From Desulfococcaceae bacterium (lineage in GTDB: Bacteria; Desulfobacterota; Desulfobacteria; Desulfobacterales; Desulfosalsimonadaceae), in NCBI GenBank assembly GCA_030145385.1, contig JAQYVU010000001.1, positions 62,001 through 126,000 on the forward strand: a stretch of 64,000 nt of DNA, given 5' to 3'. Position 1 is the first letter of the stretch, and each line of letters opens with the position of its first letter. Position numbers and translations under genes: made by a program. Positions 25,443-33,584 of the stretch are shown here, one piece after another. The notes under the pieces were generated by a model that worked only from the letters and a program-made list of their open reading frames with translations, searched no databases and was not told where the DNA came from.

Positions 25443-26489
25443 TTACTGTCGCCACCAGGTTTTTATAATTGTTTTCATAAAATACAAACCGTAAATAAAA
25501 TTTTTCCCTTTTTTGCTTTTACCATAATTTCTTTTTAGGATAGTGATTGGGGCTTCACCGATGGAAATATCTTTTTTTACCGCTTCAATGATGAGTTCAC
25601 TTGTGTGATACTGGTCCTCCAATAAAAGTATGGTATTCATTTTGTCCATTTTAAAGGCTCTGAATCCACTTGACGGATCAGAAAATTTTTTACCTAAAAG
25701 AAAGCTGATAAGAGCGCCAAATAAGTAGACACCTGCTATTCTTATGGTGCTGTCATGCTCTCTTGCCCCGAGGATGCGGGATCCGATGACAAAATCAAAT
25801 TGATTTTTTATAATCGGTGACACAAGTTTTATTATTTCTTCAGGCTGATGCTGGCCATCCGCATCCATTGTAACACAAATACTGCATGTGGATTTTTTCA
25901 AAATATCATATCCCACCCTTAATGCAGCCCCGCCTCCGCGGTTCACCGGGTTAGAGGCCACCAGAAACCCCTGGTCTAAGGTCACTTGTCGGGTTTGATC
26001 TTCACTTCCGTCATCGATGACCAGAACGCCGACCTGTTCGCCATTAACTTGATCCGGAATCTTTGGGAGCAGTTCTTTTAAATTATCTTCTTCATTTAAT
26101 GCGGGAATCAGAATCATTATTGGTTTGATTTTATTATGATAATCAGGATTGTCTGTCAGGTCGGCAGCCGTGAGATGTCTGATCAGTTTATCTATTTGGA
26201 TTAAAGTGGTTCCCTGTTTTGATTTTATGTAAGCAGTAAAGAAGAAGATAAAAATATTGAATAGAATTAATAACGAAAGTAATCTTCCATAAAGATATTC
26301 TTCAAGGGAAAGCATGTCTCGGGCAAAGTTAACAGAATCCGGATTAATACAAATTAAAATTAACAGCAGGCTGAACAAGGTAAGCAGAATAAAGTTTGAC
26401 CGCTTCCATTTAGGGCCCCGGTATCTTAAGAAAGTAAATAAGAGAGTGAAAACCCCTACAATTATCCCAAATAATCTAAGATTTGACAT
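25443..26489 (-). CDS. DUF2304-like membrane domain fused to a GT2 glycosyltransferase
   Basis: Residues 1-95 contain three hydrophobic helices (LFGIIVGVFTLLFTFLRYR; FILLTLFSLLLILICINPD; LLSLLILFNIFIFFFTAYI) with the DUF2304 layout. Residues 122-348 are a DPM-type GT-A domain: IMILIPALNEEDNLKELL, VLVIDDGSEDQTR, NRGGGAALRVGYDIL, CVTMDADGQHQPEE (DADG metal site) and DPSSGFRAFK. DUF2304 proteins are usually separate small membrane partners encoded next to a DPM-like transferase; here both are one chain. The enzyme probably makes a polyprenyl-phosphate sugar. It is 11 bases downstream of the sulfoquinovose-synthase homologue, indicating one operon. Confidence 0.85.
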   Translation of the reverse strand: MSNLRLFGIIVGVFTLLFTFLRYRGPKWKRSNFILLTLFSLLLILICINPDSVNFARDMLSLEEYLYGRLLSLLILFNIFIFFFTAYIKSKQGTTLIQIDKLIRHLTAADLTDNPDYHNKIKPIMILIPALNEEDNLKELLPKIPDQVNGEQVGVLVIDDGSEDQTRQVTLDQGFLVASNPVNRGGGAALRVGYDILKKSTCSICVTMDADGQHQPEEIIKLVSPIIKNQFDFVIGSRILGAREHDSTIRIAGVYLFGALISFLLGKKFSDPSSGFRAFKMDKMNTILLLEDQYHTSELIIEAVKKDISIGEAPITILKRNYGKSKKGKNFIYGLYFMKTIIKTWWRQ

Positions 26490-26500
26490 CTGTTATTAAA

Positions 26501-27649
26501 TTACCCCCACTTGATGTTGCGATAGATCTGGTCTTGATTAATTTTCGATTTGTATTTGATCACAAATTCCATCAACCGTGCCAGGACATCATCGGTCAAA
26601 TAATTCGGTTCTAACCCAAGTTCAAGTAATCCGGTGTGTTTGGGATTATAATAATGATTCTCTGCCTCTTTCCGGGGGTTTTCAAGGGACTGAATGCCTA
26701 CCTTGATACCCATTTGATCTCCTACATGCTGGATTCGCAAAGCCAGTTCATTGACGCTGAAAGTCTCGGTGAGTTGGTTAAAAATGCGCAGTTCACCTTG
26801 TTCGGCTGGATTCTCGGCAGACAGGCGAACACAGTTCAGGGTGTCTTTAATATTCAAATACCCTCTTGTCTGGCCGCCCTTGCCAAAAACGGTGAGAGGG
26901 AAACCGGCAACCGCCTGGACCACGAAACGATTTATTACGGTTCCAAAAAGTTCGTCATAATTAAAAAAAGGCAATAGCCGGGTATCGCTTTCATTTTCGT
27001 TTGTGAAAAGTCCGTAAACAGGCCCCTGCATGAGATCAGTTACGCGAATATTCCACATGCGGACATAAAACCAAAGAAGATCCGTATCCATTATTTTTGT
27101 CGTATGATACAGGCTGCCTGCCTGGCGGGGGAATAGAAATGTGTCTTTTTTCCCTTTGTGGTTGATGTCAATCCATCCTTCTTCAATGTCAATGTTGGGT
27201 GTACCGTATTCACCCATGGTACCCAGTTTGACAATATGTGCGTCAGGGCAGAATTCCCGGACCGCAAAAATGACATTTGCTGTGACCATCAGGTTGTTTT
27301 GAAGGGTAAGGGTTGCTGCGCGGCGATTGAGCATTGAATATGGTGCAGCCGGCTGTTCGGCATAATGAACAATGCAGTCTGGGGTAAACTTTTTAAATAT
27401 CTCTTCAACAAAATCCCATTGTGTTAAATCGCCGATGAATACCCGGATATCAAAACCTGAAAATTTTTTCCATAATTCGGACCGCCGGTTCAGGTTGGGT
27501 GTTTCAAACAAGGGATCGACATTTTCTTCACGGCATATTTGACGCCTTAAATAGTTATCAGCCACAGCCACCTCATGGCCGTTTGCCGTCAGATGCATGG
27601 CTGTGGGCCAGCCAAGATATCCATCACCGCCTAATACAAGGATTCGCAA
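26501..27649 (-). CDS. sqdB: UDP-sulfoquinovose synthase homologue (SQD1/SqdB/Agl3 family)
   Basis: SQD1 converts UDP-glucose plus sulfite to UDP-sulfoquinovose. The 382-residue protein matches SQD1 closely from memory: GGDGYLGWPTA (7-17), EQPAAPYSM (98-106), LGTMGEYGTPNIDIEEGWI (142-160; Thr144, Met145, Glu147), SLYHTTK (Tyr181, Lys185), GPVYG where SQD1 has GVVYG, VFGKGGQTRGYLNIKDT and NPRKEAENHYYNPKHTGLLE. The catalytic Thr/Tyr/Lys and the long conserved blocks are intact. One deviation: the Arg of SQD1's EQRSAPYSM is Pro here. In this setting the product probably enters an exported glycan, as in archaeal Agl3, because no sulfolipid transferase (SQD2/SqdX) is seen nearby. Upstream is the 4,6-dehydratase gene. 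Confidence 0.88.
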   Translation of the reverse strand: MRILVLGGDGYLGWPTAMHLTANGHEVAVADNYLRRQICREENVDPLFETPNLNRRSELWKKFSGFDIRVFIGDLTQWDFVEEIFKKFTPDCIVHYAEQPAAPYSMLNRRAATLTLQNNLMVTANVIFAVREFCPDAHIVKLGTMGEYGTPNIDIEEGWIDINHKGKKDTFLFPRQAGSLYHTTKIMDTDLLWFYVRMWNIRVTDLMQGPVYGLFTNENESDTRLLPFFNYDELFGTVINRFVVQAVAGFPLTVFGKGGQTRGYLNIKDTLNCVRLSAENPAEQGELRIFNQLTETFSVNELALRIQHVGDQMGIKVGIQSLENPRKEAENHYYNPKHTGLLELGLEPNYLTDDVLARLMEFVIKYKSKINQDQIYRNIKWG

Positions 27650-27717
27650 GTTTTTCTCCTTTATAATATTTTTCAGGATCGACTCTGGTATTCATGTCAA
27701 AGACTGAGATGAAGCGC

Positions 27718-28752
27718 CTATTCAAGTAGATGATTTGTTTTTAAAAACACAGTCAGCTCATTTTTTGATAACGGGATTTCATCATTTGAAAAATAGGGTT
27801 TGGTGACTGTCTTGCTGACAATCTTCGGGTAATTGTATTTAATATTTTGATAAATGTTTCTGAATGCAGGGAACACGACAAAATATTTTTCCAATTCCCA
27901 GGTGCGCCTTGTCTCTTCCTGGTTCATCAGTTCTTCATACATTTTTTCCCCGGGTTTCACGCCGATATTTTTTATTTCAATATCGCCTGGTGAATATCCA
28001 TATTCCGGCGCAAGTTCATTGATCATTACTTCCGCAAGGTCTTTGATGCGGATAACCGGCATTTTGGTAATGAAAACCTCTCCGCCGACCGAAATGAATG
28101 AAGATTCGATAACAAGGGTAACCGCTTCGTTGATACTCATGATAAATCGGCTCATTTCCGGATCAGTCAGGGTAACCGGTCCTCCCTTGCGAATTTGTTC
28201 CTTAAATATTGGAATCACGGAACCTCTTGAACCCAGAACATTGCCGAACCGTGTTGACGAAAATGTCGGCCCGTTTCCCCGGGATTTAAAATTAGCGGCA
28301 GTCATCAGGCGTTCGCCCATGAGTTTTGATGTTCCCATGACGCTGGTCGGGTTCACGGCTTTATCGGAACTGGTGAAGATAACTTTTTTTACATTGTTTT
28401 CAAAACCGGCTGCGATCAGGTTCTGGACGCCGATAATGTTTGTCTGAACAGCTTCAAAAGGAGACTGTTCGCATAAAACAACATGTTTAAAAGCGGCGGT
28501 GTGAAAAACAATATCAATATTTGCCATTTCTCTGGACAATCGATCCTTATCACGGACGTCGGCCAGAAAAAAGCTCATATTCGGATAGCTGCCGTATTCC
28601 TGCTGTGTAAAAAAAAGCTCGCTTTCGTTGTTGTCAAGGCCGAATATTTCACAATCAGAGGCGTATTCGGAAAGCTGACGGACGAGAACGCTGCCAACGG
28701 TTCCACAGGCGCCTGTTACAAGAATTCGTTTGTTCTTGAAAAAGTTTTTCAT
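27718..28752 (-). CDS. UDP-sugar 4,6-dehydratase, short CapD/PglF type
   Basis: A 344-residue soluble member of the polysaccharide biosynthesis protein family (Polysacc_synt_2). TGACGTVGS at 13-21 binds NAD; FHTAAFKHVVLCEQSP is the family's HAAAxKHVPxxE signature; FTSSDKAVNPTSVMGTSK (126-143) supplies Asp130, Lys131, Met139 and Lys143. Met in place of the usual catalytic Tyr defines the SMK class (PglF, WbpM, FlaA1-like). FSSTRFGNVLGSRGSVIPIF follows. The expected reaction is UDP-GlcNAc to UDP-4-keto-6-deoxy-GlcNAc, which could feed an aminotransferase of this locus. First gene of its operon. Confidence 0.87.
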   Translation of the reverse strand: MKNFFKNKRILVTGACGTVGSVLVRQLSEYASDCEIFGLDNNESELFFTQQEYGSYPNMSFFLADVRDKDRLSREMANIDIVFHTAAFKHVVLCEQSPFEAVQTNIIGVQNLIAAGFENNVKKVIFTSSDKAVNPTSVMGTSKLMGERLMTAANFKSRGNGPTFSSTRFGNVLGSRGSVIPIFKEQIRKGGPVTLTDPEMSRFIMSINEAVTLVIESSFISVGGEVFITKMPVIRIKDLAEVMINELAPEYGYSPGDIEIKNIGVKPGEKMYEELMNQEETRRTWELEKYFVVFPAFRNIYQNIKYNYPKIVSKTVTKPYFSNDEIPLSKNELTVFLKTNHLLE

Positions 28753-29240
28753 ATAATTATCCGGATAAGGCCAATTCTAAAGTATTATAATGATGGGGTA
28801 ATAAAAATTCGGTTGCTATCGGCTTTACTTCATAGCATAATGGTACAGATAATTTCCAGTAAAATATGGTTGTTAGCAAAAAATAAAGATCCTGAAATTT
28901 TATCATAGCAATTCAAGATAGATATCCATTGATTATTCGGGCATTGTTTGGCATTCTTAAAAAATATGTTTTCAGGTCTGACTGGTGTTTATGACGATAA
29001 ACGCTTTTAATTGCAAAAAAATTTAAAATCTTGGAATTACTTGTTTTTTCTGTTTTATTAAAATTGAAAAAAGTGGAAAATTTGATTGATTCGATTGATT
29101 AACTCGATGTCTTTATTAAACATGTTTGGATTTATGGTTGCATTTTCCCCCATATATGTTATTTGATAGAGGATAAAATGGTATAAATTTCATCAACTCA
29201 TCACACCGCAAAAGAAATTAAAGAAAAGGGGATTGATAAA
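28753..29240. other. Divergent intergenic region, no gene seen
   Basis: This 488-base AT-rich stretch separates the dehydratase (minus) from the VWA lipoprotein (plus) and must contain both promoters. I found no convincing hexamer pair, repeat or small gene in it. Confidence 0.4.
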
Positions 29241-32200
29241 ATGATCAATCAGAATAGGCGCCTTCTGAATACTCTTAATCATATTATTCTTAAAGGATTT
29301 TTTGTATTTTGTCTGGTTGCTGCTGCCGGAATATTTGGATGCAGTGACAGTGGCGGCAAAAGTAAAACAGCGTATCATCTTTCCGGATATGATGGCGGCG
29401 GTGATGGTATTCCCTCCGGTGAACAAGGCATTACATCCGCACTCGGGAATACCGGTCTTGATTTTTATTCTCAATTCCCCTGGTTTGTCAATTTGACATT
29501 TCAGGTTTTTGATGAAGATATGTGGGGGCTCCCTGATCTGGTGGTTGAAAATTTCAGTGTGATGGAAGACGGTGTTGAAGTTTCACAGATTAATTCTGAA
29601 ATGAATATACGAAAACGGGATTTCCTTCCATCTGCCTATTCATATACTATAAAAACCGTTTTGCTGCTTGATAACACACCCAGCACATCCCTGAATCTTG
29701 AAAAGATGATCGAAGCAGCACAGGTGATTGTTGATAATATGGATGAAAAACAGCAGCAGGAAATCGCGATTGTTGCTTATGATGAAGCGGGTGATTTCAC
29801 GGTCATTCAGGATTTTACAAATAATATATCTGTATTAAATGAAGAACTTATTAATCTTCAGCCGTCATATGGAACAACTAATTTTTACGGAGCAGTGATT
29901 GATTCTTTAGCGCTTTTTGATGATAATCAATCGCCTGCGAATACTGAATTCGTCCAAGGCTTTGTGGTCGCGATTACAGATGGTCTTGATACTTCCAACC
30001 TGAACGATGTTGGCGACGCCATGGCAGCGCGCGGAGACCAGCAAGTAATAACTGTTGCTGTCGGTGATTTGCCGGAGCAGGCATTAAGCGACTTAGATCG
30101 CCTGGGTAACAGTGGTTATTATCCGGTGCCGGTACCAGATCAGGACCCGGATGAGAAAGCCGGGAAAAAACCGGAAGATGAAAATCTGTGTGAATGGATG
30201 CTGGTTATCCAAAATCAAATGGTTGCATATGCTGACGGTTTTTACTGGATTCAATACAAGAGCGCATCCACAAGTGCTGATCAGAATCTGAGTCACAATG
30301 TGACATTATCCATTATAGATAATGGGAATGAAGATATTGACAGTAAAATTTCCGGAAGATTCAGCAGCAAAGACTTTTTCTCAGGGGCAACCAGCATTTA
30401 TTTTAATGCGTCTGCCGCTGATCCGGATGGTATCACTGATGAGGTTATTGTTATAGAACGAGGGCAGGGTGCCGGTGAAGTCTCATCTGAAGTAAGTGCC
30501 CTGACATATTCTTTCGGCAGTACCGATCCTTCACAATATACCTGGAGTTCCGGAAATGAAGGGGTCGTGACAGTTGAAGTGGATCCGAAGGATAGTTCAA
30601 AGGCCATTATCACGGTTATTGCCCCCGGGGAAACACAGATTGTTGTAAGTGATACAACAAATGGGGTTCAGCAAACGCTTGCCGTGACGGTTAAAAGACA
30701 GGCACCGGATTATGAATTTATTCAGCATGTGATTGATTCAGCGTCACCGTGGTTTGCAGACGCAACTTTCCAGGTTCGGGAAACTGAAAGTGAAAATAAT
30801 CAATGGGTCTGGATAACCGACCTTATTCGAGAGGATTTCACTGTCATGGAAAACAGTGAAAAGATTGATTTTGAAAAATCAGAAGTCAATATTCGCAAGC
30901 GCGATGATATCCCCTCGAATTATAGTTATGCATTTAAAACCGTTCTGTTGATTGATAATTCGCCCAGTGTCGGGTCTGATAACCTGGCATTGATTAAAGA
31001 CGCTGCCAAGGCATTTGTAAATCGGGCGTTGGAGAATGACCTGCAAGATGACACAGATGGGCCGCTTTTAGATGATGAATTTGATGAGCTTGCAACCATG
31101 TTTGACGGCCATCGCCAGCAGGAAATCGCAATAGTGACGTATGCTGAAAGCGGCGACAGTGTCGCGTTGTACCAGGATTTTACATCTGATGTAGATGTCC
31201 TGGAAGAAGCAATAGACGGGATCGAAAGAGGTTATGGGCCCACGGATTTTTATGGCGGAATGATCGATGCATTGAATTTGTGGGAAAATGACCAGTCGCC
31301 ATATGATCCAGATAATAATGATTTTGTGCAGGGTGCCGTTATTGCGATGACAGATGGGAATCACTCCATCACAGGATTTCACAACGCAGATTCTGTATTG
31401 GTGGAAATCGAAGACCGGCAGGTGTTTACTGTTGGGGTGGGTGATGATTTAATTTCAGAAGTGAATGACGATCTTGTTGCTTTTGGAAATGCCGGTTTTT
31501 ATTCTGTTTCGGATCCCGGTGCGCTTATTGAAATGAGGACTGTTGGTGATAAAAAAGAACCCGTTCCTTCTTACCCGAAATCTTATAACGTTGAATATAC
31601 GTCACTTGAAAAAACGTTAATGGATATTCAGGATCAGGTTGTGAATTATGCCAATAGCTTTTACTGGCTGGATTACAAAAGCTATGTAACACCGGCGTCT
31701 GATTGCATGGACAGGGAAAGTCTTGAGATTACGATAAACAATAATCAAAATACCGGAGCGGGTGACAGTGTTGCAGGGCAGTTTGAAAGCTGTGATTTTT
31801 TTGAAGGCATTGAAGGGTCCATTTATATAAACTACACTGCGTCAAATCCCTGGGGTGAGGATGGCCCCTTGTTACTGGAATTTTATGAGTTTGATGCGTT
31901 TAATACCGGTATAAATTCGGTTCAGTTGGAAGCCGTTACCTATCAGCAATCAAATCAGGCAGATTATGAATGGATTATCGATGATGAAAGTATTGCGGTA
32001 ATCGAAGTCGATGAAACGAATTCTTCCAGAGCGACTCTTTCTCTGCCGGATAATCCCCAGGCCGGTTCCACAGTCCTTCGGGTAATTGATCATGGCAATG
32101 GCGGAACGTTTAGGAATTTAACGGTTAATGTGGAAAAGCTGCCGCTCGGCTCTCCCATTGCTTTTTATCCTTTTAACGGAAATGCCGATGATGAAAGTGG

Positions 32201-32831
32201 AAATAATCATGATGGTGAAGCGATAGGAGCTCTTTTGACCGACAACCGTTTTGGCGCCCAGGAAAGCGCCTATGAATTTAATGGGTTTTCTGATTATATT
32301 GAATTAGATATGGCCTATGGCGGAGGTCCGGGTTCAGTTTCAGATAAAGTTGACGAAGTCAGTGTGTGTGCCTGGGTAAAATTTACCTCTAGTACTTCAC
32401 AAGCCATCATTTCCTTTGGTTTTGACTATTGGGTTTTATTTGCTGACGTAACATATAATCATAAGGTTAATCCTTTTGCCTGGCATACTGTTGACATCGA
32501 TACGGGAGGTGAAGGTCTCAATAGCAGTAAATTCTATAATGATGATCAATGGCATTTTGTGTGTGCCACATACAATTCAGATGTAGGTGGAATAAATAAA
32601 AAATTGTATGTTGACGGAGCTCTGGTCTCTCAGGCCAAAGCAAATGATGGGAATTCTTTAGGTGATGGAGAACCGTCTCCGGGGTATATTGGCGCCTCAT
32701 TTGATACCAATACTCCGGGTTGGTATTATTATTTTGAAGGCGTAATGGATGATGTGTTGATCTTTGAAGAGTCATTGACTGATGAAGAGGTTCAGGATCT
32801 TTATACAATCTTTAATGAAACCGATTTATAA
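29241..32831 (+). CDS. Giant lipoprotein with two VWA modules and a C-terminal LamG domain
   Basis: A 1196-residue surface protein. The signal peptide ends in AAAGIFGC (lipobox IFGC) followed by a Gly/Ser-rich linker. Two homologous modules follow. Each opens with a short conserved stretch (FSVMEDGVEVSQINSEMNIR; FTVMENSEKIDFEKSEVNIR), then a von Willebrand A domain: MIDAS DNTPS in the first at about residue 150, DNSPS in the second at about 577, plus YGTTNFYG / YGPTDFYG and ITDG / MTDG. Each ends in a bacterial Ig-like domain (VTVEVDPKDSSKA; AVIEVDETNSSRA). The LamG/concanavalin-like domain spans about 975-1190 (FYPFNGNADDESGNNHDGEA; YFEGVMDDVLIFEESLTDEE). AGGGG precedes ATG 29241. Likely a metal-dependent adhesin or glycan-binding surface protein. 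Confidence 0.9.
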   Translation: MINQNRRLLNTLNHIILKGFFVFCLVAAAGIFGCSDSGGKSKTAYHLSGYDGGGDGIPSGEQGITSALGNTGLDFYSQFPWFVNLTFQVFDEDMWGLPDLVVENFSVMEDGVEVSQINSEMNIRKRDFLPSAYSYTIKTVLLLDNTPSTSLNLEKMIEAAQVIVDNMDEKQQQEIAIVAYDEAGDFTVIQDFTNNISVLNEELINLQPSYGTTNFYGAVIDSLALFDDNQSPANTEFVQGFVVAITDGLDTSNLNDVGDAMAARGDQQVITVAVGDLPEQALSDLDRLGNSGYYPVPVPDQDPDEKAGKKPEDENLCEWMLVIQNQMVAYADGFYWIQYKSASTSADQNLSHNVTLSIIDNGNEDIDSKISGRFSSKDFFSGATSIYFNASAADPDGITDEVIVIERGQGAGEVSSEVSALTYSFGSTDPSQYTWSSGNEGVVTVEVDPKDSSKAIITVIAPGETQIVVSDTTNGVQQTLAVTVKRQAPDYEFIQHVIDSASPWFADATFQVRETESENNQWVWITDLIREDFTVMENSEKIDFEKSEVNIRKRDDIPSNYSYAFKTVLLIDNSPSVGSDNLALIKDAAKAFVNRALENDLQDDTDGPLLDDEFDELATMFDGHRQQEIAIVTYAESGDSVALYQDFTSDVDVLEEAIDGIERGYGPTDFYGGMIDALNLWENDQSPYDPDNNDFVQGAVIAMTDGNHSITGFHNADSVLVEIEDRQVFTVGVGDDLISEVNDDLVAFGNAGFYSVSDPGALIEMRTVGDKKEPVPSYPKSYNVEYTSLEKTLMDIQDQVVNYANSFYWLDYKSYVTPASDCMDRESLEITINNNQNTGAGDSVAGQFESCDFFEGIEGSIYINYTASNPWGEDGPLLLEFYEFDAFNTGINSVQLEAVTYQQSNQADYEWIIDDESIAVIEVDETNSSRATLSLPDNPQAGSTVLRVIDHGNGGTFRNLTVNVEKLPLGSPIAFYPFNGNADDESGNNHDGEAIGALLTDNRFGAQESAYEFNGFSDYIELDMAYGGGPGSVSDKVDEVSVCAWVKFTSSTSQAIISFGFDYWVLFADVTYNHKVNPFAWHTVDIDTGGEGLNSSKFYNDDQWHFVCATYNSDVGGINKKLYVDGALVSQAKANDGNSLGDGEPSPGYIGASFDTNTPGWYYYFEGVMDDVLIFEESLTDEEVQDLYTIFNETDL

Positions 32832-32864
32832 ACCCTGATTTGCTGCGAAGTATCAGATAATTAA

Positions 32865-32906
32865 CCCGCATTTGTATTATTAAGTGATACAAATGCGGGT
32901 TTTTTG
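32865..32906 (+). terminator. Rho-independent terminator of the VWA lipoprotein gene
   Basis: CCCGCATTTGTAT at 32865-32877 pairs perfectly with ATACAAATGCGGG at 32887-32899, followed by a run of T (32900-32905). It lies 34 bases after the stop at 32831. Confidence 0.93.
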
Positions 32907-32935
32907 TTGACATGACATCCTTGTTTTATTATGAG
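32907..32935 (+). promoter_or_regulatory. Candidate sigma-70 promoter of the HTH regulator operon
   Basis: TTGACA at 32907-32912 is a perfect -35 box; TATGAG at 32930-32935 stands 17 bases later as a fair -10. The -10 falls inside the left arm of the long palindrome, so a protein bound there would block it. No transcript data; based on sequence only. Confidence 0.5.
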
Positions 32936-32964
32936 TAGTTTTACTGCTCATAATAAAACAAGGA
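32918..32964 (+). promoter_or_regulatory. Long hairpin/palindrome covering the ribosome-binding site of the HTH regulator
   Basis: TCCTTGTTTTATTATGAG (32918-32935) is perfectly repeated in inverse at 32947-32964. The inner bases also pair (T-G wobble, then A-T, G-C, T-A) around a TTT loop, giving about 22 pairs in 47 bases. The right arm ends in AAGGA, the only ribosome-binding site for the ATG at 32968. In DNA it can be an operator; in RNA it would hide the start site. Confidence 0.8.
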
Positions 32965-32967
32965 ATC

Positions 32968-33510
32968 ATGAATAATTTATTTTCAGGTATTATTACCTCC
33001 AAAACACGTATCAAGCTCCTTATCAGGTTTTTTGTGAACCCTGATTCGCGTGCCTATCTTCGTGAGCTTTCAACTGAGTTTAATTTGTCTTCCAATTCCG
33101 TTCGGGAAGAACTGAATCAATTATCCCAATCAAACCTTTTGAAAAGTGAAAAACTCGGCAGGAAGATTTATTATCAGGCCAACCAGTCTCATCCGCTGTT
33201 TCCAGAGCTGAAATCCATGGTCAGCAAGTTTATGGGGCTTGATAAGGTCATTGACGGGCTGGTAAACCGACTGGGCGACCTTGAATCGGCTTATCTGATC
33301 GATGATTACGCAGAAGGCAAAGATACCGGTATTATCGATTTATTGCTGGTGGGTAATATAGACAGGTTTCATCTTGATGATTTGAGCAGGAAAACTGAAC
33401 GATATATCAATCGAAAAATCCGGACGCTTGTGTTGACCCGCAAAGAATTGATTGATTTTTTGCAAAATTATAGAAACAGGCCAATATTGCTTATCTGGGG
33501 GGCAGAATAA
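32968..33510 (+). CDS. Winged-helix regulator with a nucleotidyltransferase-like C-terminal domain
   Basis: A 180-residue protein. Residues 8-75 form an ArsR-like winged helix (SKTRIKLLIRFFVN, YLRELSTEFNLSSNSVREEL, SEKLGRKIYYQAN). Residues 85-175 resemble the fold of MNT-type nucleotidyltransferases (AYLIDDYAEGKDTGIIDLLL, RFHLDDLSRKTERYINRKI, LVLTRKELIDFL) but lack the GSxAxG and DxD catalytic signatures, so it is probably a sensor or dimerisation domain. Proteins of this type often stand at the head of polysaccharide loci (recalled). It is preceded by the long palindrome, suggesting autoregulation, and followed 74 bases later by the first glycosyltransferase of the right arm. Confidence 0.8.
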   Translation: MNNLFSGIITSKTRIKLLIRFFVNPDSRAYLRELSTEFNLSSNSVREELNQLSQSNLLKSEKLGRKIYYQANQSHPLFPELKSMVSKFMGLDKVIDGLVNRLGDLESAYLIDDYAEGKDTGIIDLLLVGNIDRFHLDDLSRKTERYINRKIRTLVLTRKELIDFLQNYRNRPILLIWGAE

Positions 33511-33584
33511 GTATATCTTTGATTATAAAAAATATCATAGTTTTTTTTCATTTTTATTAAGCACAAATAATACAAGGCGGTTTT

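Noticed and set aside
27854-28447. Long open frame on the plus strand (197 codons)
   Set aside because: It lies wholly antisense to the 4,6-dehydratase, whose motifs are complete; the frame has no recognisable domain and no ribosome-binding site.
28483-28908. Plus-strand open frame of 141 codons at the dehydratase start
   Set aside because: Mostly antisense to the dehydratase 5' end; composition is not protein-like and no start signal is present.
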